From Adineta ricciae (Eukaryota > Rotifera > Eurotatoria > Adinetida > Adinetidae), in assembly GCA_905250025.1 (NCBI GenBank), contig CAJNOJ010000119.1, positions 1-64,000 on the forward strand: DNA of 64,000 nucleotides, written 5' to 3'. Of this stretch, positions 61,203 to 64,000 are shown piece after piece. Made by a program: the position numbers and the translations under genes. Each line of letters begins with the position of its first letter. Position 1 is the first letter of the stretch. Below the pieces are notes generated by a model. It saw only the letters and a list, made by a program, of their open reading frames with translations. It did not search any database and was not told where the DNA came from.

Positions 61203-64000
61203 ACCTTGATGAGCTGCATTCAAAAATAAATCATTTGATTGGTATGATAGAAAGAATCTTCAAAACAAAAAAAAGTGACGGTATTATTTTGTCATTCGTA
61301 ATCACCTTGGATTGGCTTTTTCATAAGATGGAAGGAATAAAATTACTATTAGTTGATATTATTGACAAAATACCAATACGAGCAATGAGCAAGCATCAAT
61401 CAGCTGCTAGACAGATGTCACTGATGGATAGACGGATGTTGTAAGACTAGACACGGGAATAGAAGGACCGACCGACTCGTTTTCTCACATATACTTATTC
61501 AGTCTCCTGACCAATGATTACACTTGTTCAGTGAAACTCAAGTTATGGAATAAATTGGGTTCGCCTGAAGATAATGTTCTTTTTCTTCTTATTGAACGAT
61601 ATGCTGTTTGGAGAGATCATATTTCATTTTGCGCATATCTTAATAGAGACGTACTTTCTTTTGTTTGTATTCTTTTTTTCGTCTTCTATTATTGCTCATA
61701 TAACGGTTGTAACTCTCGTCGCCGAGAAGCATAGATAGCCGAAAAGGACGTATGATCGATTATCAGTGACGAGGATTTATACCATTTTATCCCCTAGAAA
61801 ATGTCCGATCAAGGTTCCTAAATTAAATTTTCCTACGACCTTTCGCGGCACCATTCTCTAAGATATTCAACTCTCTATATATTTTTCAAATATTTGTCCG
61901 AACAGTTCGATTGCTGTCTATTATATACTCAGATGGAAATCTTTGAAAATTTCTAAAAATCGGACTACTAGGACCGCGCTTGTAATTTTTCAATCAACCA
62001 GTTACTGCTATAGCGGCGAAATTATGTTGATTACCAGGTACATGTCTATTGATGTGTAATCTACTAGACGACTGCAAGACAGAAACGGAGCAGGCGAAAC
62101 GCGTGTTGTGAATGTTTTTCACAATTTTGATTGATGTAGTTTTCTTGTGAAACAAATGTCAACAGCATCAATATTTTTTATTTGAAAAGCTGAGTATAGT
62201 CCTCGGATAATATCTTTCGAAAGTCAGTACACGACAAGCTTTATAGAAACAGGAAAAACAAGTAAACACAGGGCCAAAACTTGTGAAATTTCCTTTACAC
62301 TCAAAGTCCTGGCGTTAGGTCCTCGACGTGCGTCACAGTGTCACTGAGACTGTAACGATAATGATATCGCTCATCTCTTTCTATTCTTTATTCTCTCACC
62401 TCTATATCATATTATCTCCGAGTCATATCTCTCTTTCCTCTTCTCTATATAAGTGCGTGTCGTATTGTGAAAGAGATACATTCTGGTCATGTAGAGTAGT
62501 CAATAAACATCTATACCGTGAGAAGCGGTCAGCTACTCAACCAGTTTGTCATTACAGAGACCATATCCAGATATGCAAAATCTAAATAGAGATATTTTAA
62601 TACAGCGTGGGAAAAGAAGCGCGATCAAATTGAGAACAAATATATAATGACAACGACATGAAAGTAAGTAATACGTATAAAGTTTGAGTAAAGCTGCAAC
62701 ACATGTGGTTAAAATATAAACACTAGCAAACAGAAGTACTCCACATAAGCATAAATCCTTTTCTAAATACTTTACCATATTTTCATTCCAGTTTTTTGTA
62801 GGATTCATCCAGCGACGATGGAACTATCTAAAAATTAAAAGATGAGTCGAGTCAATTCATTTTCTATGCAGTACATCAAATTTTACGATTCTTCTGCGAT
62901 AAACATGTTTTTGCTTTAAAGAACAACAGTATGTAGAAAGTTGGAAATAATTTTTCTGCTTTACACTTTACATGACGGTAGGAATTTACGACTGTTCATT
63001 ACCATAACATGTCACTCTCGAAAATTCCTAAACACTTTTCTCAATACTGTGCAACTAGAAACATATGTCGCTCTAACTTCGTAGAATTCCGTATCTGTTT
63101 TCGAAAGTTCCAATCTTATCGACATACGTTCTAACTTGGCTTTTAACGCTGCTCCTATTTTCAAAACTCTTACTTAAACTTCACTTATGGATCCCAAGTT
63201 TCGCATCAACATTGTTCCAACTCTGACGAGGAAAACTACCAACCCCGGAGTCGATTCACATTCAAAGTCGAAATTGCACAACGCTTCGTACAAAAATCAT
63301 TCATGCTGTCCAACAAATCAATCGATTCACATGTTATTCGGTGTCTCGTAAATTTCCTTGTCATCAATAGTAACAACAGATTTCCATCGATTATTCAGTC
63401 GAAATTGCTCACAATCAAAGACGTCGAAAGAACTTTTCGATCATTGCCTGTCTTCACATTTCGAGTCAAGTTTCTAATTCATGAACACTCTTTCGAAAAA
63501 AAAGAAATATACGATCAATAAATAGTTAATTACAAACAACAAGTTTTAAATAATCCCAAAAACTGCGTGTTGGCCGAACTGTTGATGACGGTGAATCTCG
63601 ATTTGGTGGTTGCACTTGAATCGCAACTGGTCCTACGAATATGAGAAAAGTATTATCTTCCCTCAAACAAATCTTAAAGATAGCGATTGAACAGCTGGTC
63701 TCGTTCGTATATACAAATGAACTTTTTACTTAGGCTAATATATTCATGAAGAAAATGATTGAAATTCAATAATTGTTTCGGATGCTCACTTCTCAAAGAT
63801 ACATTACAGCTCAAGTAGAAGTAACATTATATGATTTTCTCAAGAGAAGCGTTTTATCAGCTAAAATATGAGCACGACTATCGATGCTCCCATTCAACCT
63901 CACCTCATCTTTCACTTATGAAAGTGACAATAAATAAAGAATTTTCAAAAATAGATCAGTATAGATAAAAATATGTTCGACGTCGAAGACGTTTCTTATC
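61203..64000. other. Right-edge region with weak exon candidates
   Basis: The region upstream of OGT holds no confident gene. On the minus strand 62533-62830 is open and encodes a hydrophobic stretch (CGVLLFASVYILTTCVAALL) that could be a membrane helix. TTC-, TCT- and A-rich stretches dominate elsewhere. OGT promoter elements are presumably here but none is recognisable. Confidence 0.35.
63526..63632 (-). CDS. Possible terminal exon of an unresolved gene
   Basis: A short minus-strand exon candidate with an acceptor (catattcgtag) and an in-frame TAA. It encodes about 35 residues, Pro/Arg-rich, ending in RSFWDYLKLVVCN. Codon character is good, but no partner exon was found inside the window; upstream exons may lie beyond the right edge. 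Confidence 0.25.

Overview
The window looks like nuclear DNA of a bdelloid rotifer (Adineta/Rotaria-like). This is inferred from AT-rich, gene-dense sequence, very short GT-AG introns (mostly about 45-65 nt), animal-type orthologs throughout (OGT, TBCK, NIPP1, RIC8, DNAJC1, CPTP, NIPA, methylmalonyl-CoA epimerase), an F-box/LRR gene of a kind common in bdelloids, and a plant-type DYW pentatricopeptide gene, a known bdelloid oddity. No rRNA, tRNA, CRISPR or recognisable retroelement was seen. Gene models were built by hand by joining exons at GT-AG sites. Every model resolved end to end sums to a multiple of three and agrees with family alignments from memory.

Layout. 0.65-3.25 kb: a one-exon membrane protein (+) and a RING/B-box-like/coiled-coil protein with a C-terminal ubiquitin-like domain (-). 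4.36-12.45 kb: four co-directional genes, PPP1R8 (NIPP1), a coiled-coil protein, TBCK and MCEE; the last three each start 0-25 nt after a pyrimidine-rich AG acceptor and follow the previous stop by only 115, 102 and 381 nt, as expected of a spliced-leader trans-spliced cluster. 13.3-18.0 kb: an ARHGAP6/36-like RhoGAP (-), then about 5.5 kb without a gene I can support. 23.5-30.4 kb: an FSIP1-like gene (-) head-to-head with RIC8 (+), followed by DNAJC1 (+), whose ATG also sits on an acceptor. 31.3-32.3 kb: 3' part of an unrecognised gene (-). 34.8-37.4 kb: the DYW-type PPR gene (-). 38.4-39.6 kb: CPTP/GLTP (+). 40.9-43.4 kb: a leucine-rich-repeat-like single-pass membrane protein (-). 47.1-56.7 kb: two direct copies of a NIPA magnesium-transporter gene about 8 kb apart, flanking a small gene split by a TA-flanked MITE and an F-box gene. 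57.0-61.2 kb: O-GlcNAc transferase (-). The last 2.8 kb hold only weak exon candidates.

The genes are mostly independent housekeeping functions: signalling (NIPP1, RIC8, RhoGAP, TBCK, OGT), mitochondrial metabolism (MCEE, probably the PPR protein), lipid and Mg2+ transport, and ER chaperoning. The points of most interest are the horizontally acquired DYW-PPR gene with an altered C-terminal zinc motif and an in-frame GC-AG intron, the polycistronic/trans-splicing arrangement, the NIPA duplicates that are identical in the middle but divergent at the edges, and the MITE caught inside a coding exon.
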